64,000 nt of DNA from Chryseobacterium sp. CH25 (GTDB lineage Bacteria; Bacteroidota; Bacteroidia; Flavobacteriales; Weeksellaceae): assembly GCF_004119455.1 (NCBI RefSeq), contig NZ_NRQT01000005.1:310001-374000 (forward strand), written 5' to 3'. The position numbers were made by a program, and so were the translations under genes. The notes beneath the pieces were generated by a model. That model saw only the letters and a program-made list of their open reading frames with translations. It ran no database searches and had not been told where the DNA came from. Of this stretch, positions 53,261 to 61,788 are shown piece by piece. Numbering within the stretch: the stretch's first letter is position 1; each line of letters begins with the position of its first letter.

Positions 53261-54067
53261 TTAATAAATCCCTTTTATCAGACCTAAGTTAATATTTTTC
53301 ACAAAATCTGTAGGTCTAAGCTTCATAACCGATAGAAAACTTCTGGTATATGCCTGTACACTCTTATACCCTACCTCATACGCTGTTTCAGAAATGGTCT
53401 GGTTTCCTGAGCTCAGTAATTCCAGGCTTTTAATGATCCTGAGCATCTGCTGATATTGGCTTAATGTAAGACCTGTTTCTTTTTTGAATATCCGCTCTAG
53501 GCTTCGGGATGAAAGTAATGCCAGTTCACCGAGACCTTCTATTCTGATCTCTGCATTATAATGGTGATGAAGGTATTCAATCACCTTTTCAAGACGTTTG
53601 TCTTTAGGGAGACAGATGTGGAGCTTCAGAGAATGTTCAACAAAATGAGGAAGTTCATTAAAAAGGGCTTTTAAGAATACCGTTTCACCAGAATCCTTTT
53701 TCATCAATTTGGACCATTTTTCTGCATATTTTATCATTTCTCTCAATACTGGTGGTACAGAAAAAACATTAACCTCATCATAAAAAGAATCCTTTCGTTC
53801 TGTATCCGCAAACATAATCATCAGCTTGATCTTTTCAGAATGAGAGTTGGTTTTGTGTATAGCATTGGGGGGGATCCAGGCAGCATGATTCTGAGGAAGA
53901 AGGTAAATCCGTTCTTCAATCGTGATGTACTGAAATCCACTTTCTACATACACCAATTGCCCTTTATCGTGCTGGTGGAGAACATTATCGTGAATCCAGT
54001 TTTCTTCAAACCATACAAAATAAGGTTTGTTAAGTTCATCTATTTTGATACTGTCGTTGGCATTCAT
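53261..54067 (-). CDS. AraC-family regulator, NimR-like
   Basis: A 268-residue regulator with a cupin sensor domain (FVWFEENWIHDNVLHQHDKG, LLPQNHAAWIPPNAIHKTN) and an AraC double HTH (IRIEGLGELALLSSRSLERIF and ISETAYEVGYKSVQAYTRSF). Size, domain style and divergence from a CynX/NimT-type MFS gene match the nimR-nimT arrangement of E. coli, where the regulator represses a nitroimidazole exporter. The shared 71-bp region holds a perfect 9-bp inverted repeat (54100-54123). Confidence 0.87.
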   Translation of the reverse strand: MNANDSIKIDELNKPYFVWFEENWIHDNVLHQHDKGQLVYVESGFQYITIEERIYLLPQNHAAWIPPNAIHKTNSHSEKIKLMIMFADTERKDSFYDEVNVFSVPPVLREMIKYAEKWSKLMKKDSGETVFLKALFNELPHFVEHSLKLHICLPKDKRLEKVIEYLHHHYNAEIRIEGLGELALLSSRSLERIFKKETGLTLSQYQQMLRIIKSLELLSSGNQTISETAYEVGYKSVQAYTRSFLSVMKLRPTDFVKNINLGLIKGIY

Positions 54068-54099
54068 GTCGTTTTAGGTTAAAACTTTGGCAAAATTAA

Positions 54100-54123
54100 A
54101 CAAAATTACTATGCTAATTTTGT
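54100..54123. promoter_or_regulatory. 24-bp palindrome with back-to-back -7 boxes
   Basis: ACAAAATTA (54100-54108), a CTATGC spacer and TAATTTTGT (54115-54123) form a perfect 9-bp dyad. Each arm contains TAATTTTG, a match to the Bacteroidota -7 box on its own strand, so it may be overlapping divergent promoter cores, an AraC-type operator, or both. Confidence 0.5.
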
Positions 54124-54138
54124 ACAAAAGTTTTTACT

Positions 54139-55344
54139 ATGATGAAGAACGAAGTAAAAAAGAATGCTTCTTATGTTTTAATGATTCTGAATGTGTTGGT
54201 GGTGATATTGATTTCCAGTAATCTCAGGTCTCCTATTGTTGCCGTTTCGCCAGTGCTTGGAGACGTAAGAGATGCTTTAAAACTGGATAATTTCCAGGTG
54301 AGCCTTTTGACCTCTATTCCACTTTTTATGTTTGCGGTATGTTCTGTTTTAGTGAGCAGATTTTCCAATAAGTTTGGAATAAGCAAACTGTTGATGTATT
54401 CATTGATTATTTTAAGTTTTGGATTGTTTCTGAGAATTTCAGGCTCTCTTTGGCTGTTGTTTGCAGGTTCAGTATTTATTGGTTTGGGAATTTGTATTGG
54501 AAATGTCGTAACTCCCGGATATGTTAAGAATAATTTCCCGAAGCAGATTGGTTTAATGACTGGGATTTTTGCTGTTTCTATGAATCTTACGGCTGCTCTG
54601 GCTTCAGGCTTTAGTGTAAGAATCGGAGAGTGGACGGGATTTGGATGGCGTGGTTCTTTGGGAATCTGGTTGATAATTGCTGCACTGGGATTTGTAGTCT
54701 TGATTCTTGAAATGCTGTTCAATAAGAAAAATTCAGATCAGCCTAAAACGGCTATGGGAACTTCTGATTTCAATATGTTTAAATCTTCCCAGGCCTGGAA
54801 TATCAGTATTTTTATGGGATTACAGTCCTTATTCTATTACTGTATGGTAGCGTGGCTGCCTTCATTCCTTACCGATTACAATATGTCTGGGGAAAGTTCG
54901 GGATGGGTTCTTTTTGTGATTCAGATTACAATGATTCCTATAACATTCTGTTGTCCGATTATTGCCAGTAAAATGAAAGATCAGAGAATCATGATCCTGT
55001 TTATCTGTGCACTGATGTTTGGTAGTACTATGATGTTTGTTTTCCTGAAGTCCCAATGGATTTATGTCAACGCTGTTATTATAGGAATTTCTAATGGGCT
55101 GTCTTTTAGTTTATCCATTTTGTTTTTCTCTACAAGAACGAAAAGTAGTATTAATGCAGTGAAGATCTCCGGAATGGCACAGTCTGTAGGATATCTGATT
55201 GCTGCCTTTGGGCCGCCAGTGTTTGGAAAACTGCATGATTGGGATATCTCCTGGAATACTTCATTCTACTTTTTGAGTGTTGCTGTATTAATCATGCTTT
55301 ATTTCGGATTGAAAGCAGCAAGAAATAAATGTGTAGAAGATTAA
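54139..55344 (+). CDS. MFS transporter, CynX/NimT family
   Basis: A 401-residue twelve-helix major facilitator. SSNLRSPIVAVSPVLGDVRD after the first helix, then a second helix beginning SLLTSIPLFMFAVCSVLVSR, and the GFGWRGSLGIW loop match the CynX/NimT group (cyanate or nitroimidazole transporters). With the divergent AraC regulator it forms a NimR/NimT-like export module. It is closed by a terminator at 55363-55400. Substrate is inferred. Confidence 0.9.
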   Translation: MMKNEVKKNASYVLMILNVLVVILISSNLRSPIVAVSPVLGDVRDALKLDNFQVSLLTSIPLFMFAVCSVLVSRFSNKFGISKLLMYSLIILSFGLFLRISGSLWLLFAGSVFIGLGICIGNVVTPGYVKNNFPKQIGLMTGIFAVSMNLTAALASGFSVRIGEWTGFGWRGSLGIWLIIAALGFVVLILEMLFNKKNSDQPKTAMGTSDFNMFKSSQAWNISIFMGLQSLFYYCMVAWLPSFLTDYNMSGESSGWVLFVIQITMIPITFCCPIIASKMKDQRIMILFICALMFGSTMMFVFLKSQWIYVNAVIIGISNGLSFSLSILFFSTRTKSSINAVKISGMAQSVGYLIAAFGPPVFGKLHDWDISWNTSFYFLSVAVLIMLYFGLKAARNKCVED

Positions 55345-55362
55345 TTGTATAGTTTTAATGAT

Positions 55363-55400
55363 AAAAAAGAGGCTTTTCAAACAAAAACAGCCTCTTTTTT
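55363..55400. terminator. Bidirectional terminator
   Basis: AAAAAAGAGGCT (55363-55374) pairs exactly with AGCCTCTTTTTT (55389-55400). It separates the MFS gene (plus) from the MBL gene (minus). Confidence 0.85.
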
Positions 55401-55441
55401 ATTGAAATAACAACCTTTAAAGCTTAAGAATTAAGAGTGTT

Positions 55442-56206
55442 TTAATCAAGATGAACCTCTTCCCCATCTTTTGGAATAAAGCATTGGTTTTCATATTTTT
55501 TTCCATTAATCTTTTCCTGAATAAAGGCTCTGTCTTCTTTACAATGACTTACGGCTTCTAAGTGGGTTACCCAGATTTTTGCCTGAGGAGCATACTGACA
55601 GACTTTAATAATATCTTCGCTTGTCATAATAATAGGATCTCCCATAGTAAATGTGGCAGCTCCACCGGCAACAATAATATGTTGTGGCTGATGTTTACTG
55701 ATTTCATTTTCAATACCCTTGTACCAAATACTGTCTCCCACAATATAGACAGATTGGTTTTCTTTTTTAAAAACAAATCCATTCACAGTTCCCATTCTGT
55801 CGCCAATTTCTCCAGTACCATGTTGTCCCTCTGTTATTGAAATGTCAATATTATTCCAGAAGATATGATCTTCGATAGCTATGATATTCTGAAAACCTTG
55901 TTTTTCAATTTGCTCTGAAATAACAGCAGGACAGAGAATTGTTGTTGTTTTATCCATGAGTTCTATAGCAGTGGGATCCCAATGATCTGGATGTAAATGG
56001 GTAATGGCTACTGCATCTATGGTTTGAAGCTTTTCTATTAACTCTTCCCGGTTAAAAGGTAAATCCAGCAAAGGATTCTGTAAATCATTATCTGTCATGG
56101 GAAACGTGCCCAGAGACCCTTTCTCTCCAAGCATAGGATCAATAAGAATAGAGGTTTCATTAATATTCAATAGCAATGTTGCATTGCGCCATAATTGTAA
56201 TTTCAT
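55442..56206 (-). CDS. MBL-fold metallo-hydrolase (UlaG-like)
   Basis: A cytoplasmic metallo-beta-lactamase-fold protein of about 254 residues. The metal motif AITHLHPDHWDPTAIEL is present, with further ligands likely in ITEGQHGTG, YIVGDSIWY and VTHLEAVSHC. The start of the open frame is 56227, but Met at 56206 (KLQLWRNATLLLNI) is the usual N-terminus for this group. It is divergent from an HxlR regulator across a 91-bp region. Substrate unknown; lactone or phosphodiester cleavage is possible. Confidence 0.88.
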   Translation of the reverse strand: MKLQLWRNATLLLNINETSILIDPMLGEKGSLGTFPMTDNDLQNPLLDLPFNREELIEKLQTIDAVAITHLHPDHWDPTAIELMDKTTTILCPAVISEQIEKQGFQNIIAIEDHIFWNNIDISITEGQHGTGEIGDRMGTVNGFVFKKENQSVYIVGDSIWYKGIENEISKHQPQHIIVAGGAATFTMGDPIIMTSEDIIKVCQYAPQAKIWVTHLEAVSHCKEDRAFIQEKINGKKYENQCFIPKDGEEVHLD

Positions 56207-56234
56207 TTGCTTAAGTTTGTAGGGCAAATCTATT

Positions 56235-56278
56235 GGTTAACCCAGATAAGGCAATCGAAGGTTACCAAAAGGTTATCC
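56235..56278. promoter_or_regulatory. Repeated GGTTANCC sites between MBL and HxlR genes
   Basis: GGTTAACC (56235-56242), GGTTACC (56260-56266) and GGTTATCC (56271-56278) lie in the 91-bp divergent region. The last two are 11 bp apart. They are candidate HxlR operators. Confidence 0.45.
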
Positions 56279-56297
56279 ATTTACATCTAAGGAACCT

Positions 56298-56627
56298 ATG
56301 AATTTTGAAGAGTTTAAAAACTGTGGTCTGAGAAAAAGCCTTGACATTCTTTCGGGAAAGTGGAAGCCACTGATCTTACATAATCTTTTTGAAGAAGAAC
56401 AGGTGCGTTTTGTAGAATTATGGCGGAGTATGCCGAGAGTCTCTAAAAAAGTTCTTGCAGAACAGCTTAAACAATTGGAGGAAGATGGTATTATTCAGCG
56501 GAATGAAGTCTATAATTTCCCACCAGAAGTGTATTATAAACTTACTGATAAAGGGCAAAAGTTGGGGCCTATTCTTTCCAAGCTTCATGCATGGGGAAAT
56601 GAGCTTAGCTCTTGCGAAGATAAGTGA
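56298..56627 (+). CDS. HxlR-family transcriptional regulator
   Basis: A 109-residue winged-helix protein with the HxlR signature: NCGLRKSLDILSGKWKPLIL with the family Cys near the N-terminus, FVELWRSMPRVSKKVLAEQL, and a wing in NFPPEVYYKLTDKGQ. It likely represses itself and the divergent MBL hydrolase in response to an electrophile or oxidant. Length is typical. Confidence 0.92.
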   Translation: MNFEEFKNCGLRKSLDILSGKWKPLILHNLFEEEQVRFVELWRSMPRVSKKVLAEQLKQLEEDGIIQRNEVYNFPPEVYYKLTDKGQKLGPILSKLHAWGNELSSCEDK

Positions 56628-56667
56628 ATTCTTTTTCCATAGATTTTTATATCACAGAAAATTATAG

Positions 56668-56697
56668 AGCCTTATAGATTTGAAAGTCTATAAGGCT
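56668..56697. terminator. Bidirectional terminator
   Basis: AGCCTTATAGA (56668-56678) pairs exactly with TCTATAAGGCT (56687-56697). It lies between the HxlR gene and the 3' end of bioA. Confidence 0.82.
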
Positions 56698-56720
56698 AAA
56701 TTTTTAAGTAAAAAATATGC

Positions 56721-58010
56721 TTAGTTCTGAAACTGATCCAACACTTCAAGAATATTCTGATACACGGTATCCAGTTCTTCAGAAGTAATACAATACGGTG
56801 GTACCAGATAAAGAACGTTTCCTAAAGGTCGCATAATAACTCCTCTCTGCAAAAACTCATTATAAAGTTTTTTACCGATTTCATTGAAGTAAGAAGTACC
56901 GTCTCCGGTTTTAAAATCAAAAGCCAGAATAGTTCCAATCTGACGGACGTTTTCAACTCTTGGATGAGAAGCCAATACTGTTATAAATTCAGAGTGTTGC
57001 TGAGAAATACATTTGATCTTCATTTGGGTTTCTTTTTGAAGTAATAATTCCATACTGGCCAATGCTGCGGTGCAGGCTAATGGATTAGCAGTAAAAGAAT
57101 GTCCATGGAATAATGTTTTATACTTATCATCAGACCAGAAAGCATCATAAATTGTTTGGGAACAGGTTGTAATTCCCATAGGCATGGTTCCACCTGTAAG
57201 TCCTTTTGAAAAGCACATAATATCCGGCTGTTCGGTAAGATAATTGGCTGCAAAAAGTTTTCCGGTCCTTCCGAATCCTGTAAAAACCTCATCCTGAATC
57301 ATCAGAACACCCTGTTCTCTACAGAATTTCATCAGGCTATTCAGATCTTCAGCTTCATACATCAACATTCCTGCTGCTCCCTGGACTAATGGCTCATAAA
57401 TAAAACAAGCCACCTCATCAGCAATCTCTTTAATCTGAGCCTGTAGGCTATCCAGATTTTCAGTATTAGGAGTGTCGATGAATATAACTTCAAACAATCT
57501 GCTCTCAAAAGGTTTAGTCCAATAGCTTTTTCCACTTACGGACATCGCTCCAAAAGTATCGCCATGATATGCATTTTTAAAAGCCAGGATTTTCGTTTTT
57601 TCTTTTCCTTGATTGTGTGCGTACTGAATACACATTTTTAAAGCTACTTCCACGGCTGTAGAGCCATTGTCAGAATAGAAAACTTTAGTCTGGTTGCCAG
57701 GTAAGAGTTTCAGTAGATTTTCTGAAAGCTGTGTTGCCGGTTCGTGGGTGAATCCTGCAAAAATAACCTGCTCCAGCGTGTTTAGCTGTTCAAATATACG
57801 TTGGGCGATATAAGGATGGGAATGTCCGTGAAGCGTTACCCACCAAGAGGAAACCACATCCATGTATTTTTTACCTTCAGAATCATAAAGGTAAAGTCCT
57901 TGGCCCTTTACAATAGGAATGATCTCATCAGCGGTTTTCATCTGGGTGTAAGGATGCCAGTTGACGGCTCGATCTCTTTGTTGTAGACTGGTTGGGGTTA
58001 TTGTTTCCAT
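56721..58010 (-). CDS. bioA: Adenosylmethionine-8-amino-7-oxononanoate aminotransferase
   Basis: A 429-residue class III PLP aminotransferase that makes 7,8-diaminopelargonate from KAPA, with S-adenosylmethionine as amino donor. The BioA-typical N-terminus is NWHPYTQMKTADEI; WWVTLHGHSHPYI follows. The cofactor region is LMIQDEVFTGFGRTGKLFAA, and the PLP lysine is in CFSKGLTGGTMPMG. It lies last in the biotin gene run, separated from bioB by a 328-bp repeat-bearing gap, so it may have its own promoter. Confidence 0.95.
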   Translation of the reverse strand: METITPTSLQQRDRAVNWHPYTQMKTADEIIPIVKGQGLYLYDSEGKKYMDVVSSWWVTLHGHSHPYIAQRIFEQLNTLEQVIFAGFTHEPATQLSENLLKLLPGNQTKVFYSDNGSTAVEVALKMCIQYAHNQGKEKTKILAFKNAYHGDTFGAMSVSGKSYWTKPFESRLFEVIFIDTPNTENLDSLQAQIKEIADEVACFIYEPLVQGAAGMLMYEAEDLNSLMKFCREQGVLMIQDEVFTGFGRTGKLFAANYLTEQPDIMCFSKGLTGGTMPMGITTCSQTIYDAFWSDDKYKTLFHGHSFTANPLACTAALASMELLLQKETQMKIKCISQQHSEFITVLASHPRVENVRQIGTILAFDFKTGDGTSYFNEIGKKLYNEFLQRGVIMRPLGNVLYLVPPYCITSEELDTVYQNILEVLDQFQN

Positions 58011-58338
58011 GTATTGATTAAAATGTATTGGTGACCTTGAAAGTCAGGTTTATTTTTTTGGTTTTAACGCAATGTCCGCTAGGGTTCTACAATAATGCAG
58101 TATGATTTTTAAGGTCGCAAAGGCGTTTTACTCAGCAAGGATTGTTGTAAATGCCTTCTATTGTAATTTTTGCAATGCCTTTGCGAACGGAAAATATGTA
58201 GTTTCATTACGCTTCTTGCGACCTTGGCGTTTAAATTATCAATCAAAAGCTAAAGAAATTTGGAAAGCAATTCAAGAATACAATTCAAAATGCTCTGTAT
58301 TAAAATCCAGAAACTCATAATTAATGATTTATAATTGT
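58011..58338. repeat. Dispersed repeat between bioB and bioA
   Basis: It contains TTAAGGTCGCAAAGGCGTTT (58109-58128), CAGCAAGGATTGTTGTAAAT, TGCCTTTGCGAACGGAAAA and CTTCTTGCGACCTTGGCGTTT (to 58236). These strings recur in shorter form at 50570-50660. An ORF of 72 codons spans it but only reads through the repeat. Confidence 0.75.
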
Positions 58339-59328
58339 TTAGCAGCAGGTTTCTTTTTTCATCATTGGTTTCAGACCAAGAGTCTGTAGCATTTGCATGT
58401 CTTCAGAAACACCCGGATTAGGAGTTACCAACAGTGTTTCTCTTTCTCCCGTGAAGATAGAATTGGCTCCGGCCATAAAACACCAAGCCTGTTCTGTTTC
58501 TGTCATTTCTATACGCCCAGCACTCAGTCTTACCATAGAAGAAGGCATTACGATTCTTGCGGTGGCAATCATTCTTACCATTTCCCATGTGTCTACCTTC
58601 TCGTTATCTTCCAGTGGGGTTCCTTCTACCCTTGCCAATGCATTGATAGGCACGGATTCCGGATGCTTAGGCATTGTAGCCAATGTTAGAAGCATAGAAA
58701 TTCTGTCTCTGTGTGTTTCTCCAAGTCCGATGATTCCACCGGAGCAGACTGTGATTCCTGCTTTTCGGACATTATTAATGGTATTAATTCTATTGTCAAA
58801 TGTTCTGGTAGAAATAATTTCTTCATAGTATTGTTCCGAAGTATCAAGGTTGTGATTGTAGGCATACAATCCCGCTTCCTGAAGTCTTATCGCCTGTTCT
58901 TCGGTAAGCATTCCTAATGTACAGCATACTTCCAGTCCAAGATCGTTTACTCCTTTTACCATATCAATTACTCTGTCAAAATCGCGATTGTTACGAACTT
59001 CACGCCATGCTGCTGCCATACAGAAACGGGATGAACCGCTGTCTTTTGCTTTCTGAGCATGAGCAATTACTGTTTCTGTGGGTAATAAAGCCTGTACTTT
59101 AATGTTGGTGTGATAACGGGCAGCCTGTCCGCAGTATGAGCAGTCTTCCGGGCAACCACCGGTTTTGATGGATAATAAAGTGGAAATTTGTACTTCGGAC
59201 GGATCATGCCATTCGCGGTGTACTGTTGCAGCTTTGTAAATAAGCTCCATAAGGGGTAAGTGATAAATTTCTTCTATTTCTTCTTTGGTCCAGTTGTTTC
59301 TGATTGTTGTTGTTTTATCCATTATCAT
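58339..59328 (-). CDS. bioB: Biotin synthase
   Basis: A 329-residue radical SAM enzyme that inserts sulfur into dethiobiotin. The [4Fe-4S] motif is C59-x3-C63-x2-C66 in [18 protein letters not shown]. Other BioB hallmarks are [42 protein letters not shown] and the arginine near the [2Fe-2S] site in [10 protein letters not shown]. The start overlaps the bioD stop by 4 bp (ATGA type), so both are translated together. Confidence 0.96.
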   Translation of the reverse strand: MIMDKTTTIRNNWTKEEIEEIYHLPLMELIYKAATVHREWHDPSEVQISTLLSIKTGGCPEDCSYCGQAARYHTNIKVQALLPTETVIAHAQKAKDSGSSRFCMAAAWREVRNNRDFDRVIDMVKGVNDLGLEVCCTLGMLTEEQAIRLQEAGLYAYNHNLDTSEQYYEEIISTRTFDNRINTINNVRKAGITVCSGGIIGLGETHRDRISMLLTLATMPKHPESVPINALARVEGTPLEDNEKVDTWEMVRMIATARIVMPSSMVRLSAGRIEMTETEQAWCFMAGANSIFTGERETLLVTPNPGVSEDMQMLQTLGLKPMMKKETCC

Positions 59329-59936
59329 AATTTTGTTATTGTTAATTGTTTTGCCGTAGCTGTAATGTGTTCTTTATCCGAACTTTTTATTTCGGGTATT
59401 TTGATAATTTTTGTTTCTTTTGTGATGAAGTTTAAGATTACTCTTTCGGTGTCTTCTGGGAAATCTCCATTGAGAATCAGGTATTCCAGTTTTATATTTC
59501 TTTGTTGTAAAGCCATCACTGAAAGTAAAGTATGATTGATGCAGCCTAAATAATTTCTCACAACAAGGGCTGTTGGAAGTTTAAATTTTTCAATCAAATC
59601 AATCATAAAAGTATTATCTGAAAGTGGGACCATTAGCCCTCCTGCTCCTTCTACAATCAGATTGTTTTGAGTTTCAGGGAGCTGAAAATCATCAAGGCTG
59701 ATCTGTATATTTTCTGCTCTTGCAGACTGATGTGGAGATGCTGCCAATTGAAGACGGTAGGTTTCCGGATGGCAGAAGGTTTGATCTGTCCAGTTTTCTA
59801 TTTTATTTGAATCTGTAAAATGAAGGTCTCCTGATTGTACGGGTTTCCAGTAATCAGCTTTAAAATATTGTACTAAAATGGCAGAACAGACTGTTTTTCC
59901 AATTTCAGTTCCTATTCCTGTTATAAATAGTTTCAT
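59325..59936 (-). CDS. bioD: Dethiobiotin synthetase
   Basis: An ATP-dependent carboxylase of about 203 residues that forms dethiobiotin. The P-loop is [20 protein letters not shown], where Gly replaces the common Asp of GTDT-type loops. KPVQSG and [16 protein letters not shown] are the other conserved sites. The frame extends to 59978, but the Met at 59936 gives the family N-terminus. It lies 60 bp after the bioF stop and overlaps bioB by 4 bp. Confidence 0.94.
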   Translation of the reverse strand: MKLFITGIGTEIGKTVCSAILVQYFKADYWKPVQSGDLHFTDSNKIENWTDQTFCHPETYRLQLAASPHQSARAENIQISLDDFQLPETQNNLIVEGAGGLMVPLSDNTFMIDLIEKFKLPTALVVRNYLGCINHTLLSVMALQQRNIKLEYLILNGDFPEDTERVILNFITKETKIIKIPEIKSSDKEHITATAKQLTITKL

Positions 59937-59996
59937 GCGGGGTTTTGAGTTAAGTGATACGAGGATGTGAGCTGCCATTTTTCTGAATGTTTTTTC

Positions 59997-61106
59997 TTAA
60001 ATAAAGCCTTTAATAATTTCTGTAAGTTTTACAATCTCCTCTTCTGTATTAAAGCTGTGAAGGCATATTCTAAGTCTTTCGGTTCCTTCTTTTACAGTTG
60101 GACTATAAATGGCGTAGGTTAAAAATCCTTCCTCTGATAATCTTTCCTGTAAAGATTTTAATTTTTTATTGTCAGGAATGATGATTGCCTGAACCGGACT
60201 GTTTTCTGAAGAAGGAGATTCTAATCCCTGGCTTCGGAATATTTTTATGTTTTCATGAAGTTGTGCCGGAAACTCCTGGTGCTCTTCCAGAAAATCATAT
60301 CCTGTTTTAATGCTCATCCATTGAAAATCCTGTGCGGAAGTGGTATAGATAAATGGAGATGCAAAATTCACCAGATAAGATTTTATGCTGTCATTGCAAA
60401 GTATCGCCGCACCGTGGGCACCTAAAGCCTTGCCGTAAGTGATTACATTGGCGGTCACCTGATCCTGTAAATGATATTGATCCACCAAACCATTTCCAAA
60501 AACTCCGAATGCATGGGCCTCATCAACAATTAAGTCTGCTTCATATTGCTTTGCTAATCCAGCGATTTCACGAATCGGGGCTAGATCTCCTTCCATTGAA
60601 TAAAGACTTTCTATGGCAATATAACAATGCTTTTCCTGTCTTTTTAAAATGTTTTCCAGATCTTCAATATCATTATGTCTGAATTTTAATTTTCGGGCAT
60701 TCGACATTTTACAGGCATCATGTACTGAACGATGGATCTGTTCATCCACAATAATGGTATCATGACGGTCCGGAAGTGTTGAAAACAAAGCTAAATTGGC
60801 GTTATAGCCGGATGGAAAAAGCAATGCAGAGGAAAACTGGTGTTTTTCAGCAATACATTTCTCCGTAAAAGCTGCTACCCTGCTATTTCCACTAATCAGC
60901 CTGGAGCCGGTACTTCCTGAAAGCAGTTGAGGGTTTTCATTAATCTTTTTAACCAATAAATCCTGAAGTTCTTTGTTTTTAGCCAGTCCCAGATAATCAT
61001 TGGAATAGAAATCAATGCCTTCAGCTTTTGGCTTTAAAGTTCTTAAAGTCCCCGCTTGTTCTCTTTTGCAGAGTGCTTCCTGAAAACGGTTAAGGTTTTT
61101 AAGCAT
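59997..61106 (-). CDS. bioF: 8-amino-7-oxononanoate synthase
   Basis: A 369-residue alpha-oxoamine synthase that condenses pimeloyl-ACP or -CoA with alanine. It has YSNDYLGLAKNKELQDL, GSTGSRLISGNS, LIVDEAHAFGVFG and the PLP lysine in TYGKALGAHGAAIL. Its start overlaps the 3' end of the ferritin-like gene by 8 bp. Close relatives such as Kbl have a similar fold, but the bio context settles the assignment. Confidence 0.95.
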   Translation of the reverse strand: MLKNLNRFQEALCKREQAGTLRTLKPKAEGIDFYSNDYLGLAKNKELQDLLVKKINENPQLLSGSTGSRLISGNSRVAAFTEKCIAEKHQFSSALLFPSGYNANLALFSTLPDRHDTIIVDEQIHRSVHDACKMSNARKLKFRHNDIEDLENILKRQEKHCYIAIESLYSMEGDLAPIREIAGLAKQYEADLIVDEAHAFGVFGNGLVDQYHLQDQVTANVITYGKALGAHGAAILCNDSIKSYLVNFASPFIYTTSAQDFQWMSIKTGYDFLEEHQEFPAQLHENIKIFRSQGLESPSSENSPVQAIIIPDNKKLKSLQERLSEEGFLTYAIYSPTVKEGTERLRICLHSFNTEEEIVKLTEIIKGFI

Positions 61107-61722
61107 AATTCAATTGAGCTACTTCTTCCGTGATAGCAGTAATCCACTGCTGATGCAGCTCTTTTTCAATTTCTAAGATCTTATCTGCGTGCTGCTGCCA
61201 GTCTTCAGAAAACTCATTAAGTTGGTTAATCATCTCTTCCAGATGTCCTTCTTCTTCCAGAATAATAGATTTTACCATGATTTTAGAAGATTCTTTTGTA
61301 AGAATTTCCTGATAAACGGGATAAAGTTCATCAGCACGCACTTCAATGGCGTAGGTTACAAAAAGATACGCTGCGTATTTCAGATCTTCTTTTGTAAGCT
61401 GAAAAGCCTCCTGAAGGTATCTGCAGGCCTTAATATCCAATGAATGCAGATATTGTCTGGTAGCCACAGGAGCAAGTAGTTCTCTGCTTTCATACGTTTT
61501 GCAAAGTTCCGGATCTATTTTTCCGATCTGCTTTTTAAGATAATAGGCATGACGATGTTCTTCGGCAGCATGTTTAAGCTGAATTTGTGATACGAGAACC
61601 GGATGTTCGCACTTTGATATTTTTCTTGCACCGGCATTTTCCATAAAAGAAAGAGTGTTCAGCCATTTGGCGTGAGTACTGCCGTCCTGTACTATTCTTT
61701 CAAGCAGATGATGAAATTCCAT
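61099..61722 (-). CDS. Ferritin-like di-iron protein, first gene of the biotin operon
   Basis: A 207-residue all-helical protein. Ferritin-like metal ligands are visible in order: E28 (SFMENAGARKI) on helix one, E55-x2-H58 (AAEEHRHAYYL) on helix two, E127 (YAIEVRADELY) on helix three and E157-x2-H160 (LEEEGHLEEM) on helix four. This is the E, ExxH, E, ExxH layout of carboxylate-bridged di-iron oxygenases and oxidases. It overlaps bioF by 8 bp and is the first gene of the operon, so its product is probably needed for biotin synthesis. No bioC, bioH, bioW, bioZ or bioI lies in the window. Supplying the pimeloyl chain by oxidative cleavage is a hypothesis only; repair, storage or regulation are alternatives. 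Confidence 0.72.
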   Translation of the reverse strand: MEFHHLLERIVQDGSTHAKWLNTLSFMENAGARKISKCEHPVLVSQIQLKHAAEEHRHAYYLKKQIGKIDPELCKTYESRELLAPVATRQYLHSLDIKACRYLQEAFQLTKEDLKYAAYLFVTYAIEVRADELYPVYQEILTKESSKIMVKSIILEEEGHLEEMINQLNEFSEDWQQHADKILEIEKELHQQWITAITEEVAQLNYA

Positions 61723-61740
61723 AGATTTTTATTTTGATGT

Positions 61741-61776
61741 CAAAAGTAGTATATTGCCGGATGGTTCTATGGTGCC
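61741..61776 (-). promoter_or_regulatory. Biotin operon promoter with candidate MocR direct repeat
   Basis: On the minus strand TACTTTTG (plus 61741-61748) fits the -7 consensus TAnnTTTG. The adjoining ATGGTTCT and ATGGTGCC (61761-61776) form an 8-bp direct repeat that covers where the -33 region would fall. MocR regulators bind direct repeats near the -35 region, so this is a plausible site for the divergent MocR protein. Confidence 0.45.
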
Positions 61777-61788
61777 AGTTTTTATATT

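Noticed and set aside
54171..54722. A 183-codon open frame antisense to the MFS gene
   Set aside because: It is fully inside a strong MFS coding sequence, has low-complexity content and no family look; a shadow frame.
58102..58320. A 72-codon open frame in the bioB-bioA gap
   Set aside because: It only translates the dispersed repeat, whose relatives elsewhere are not open in the same frame.
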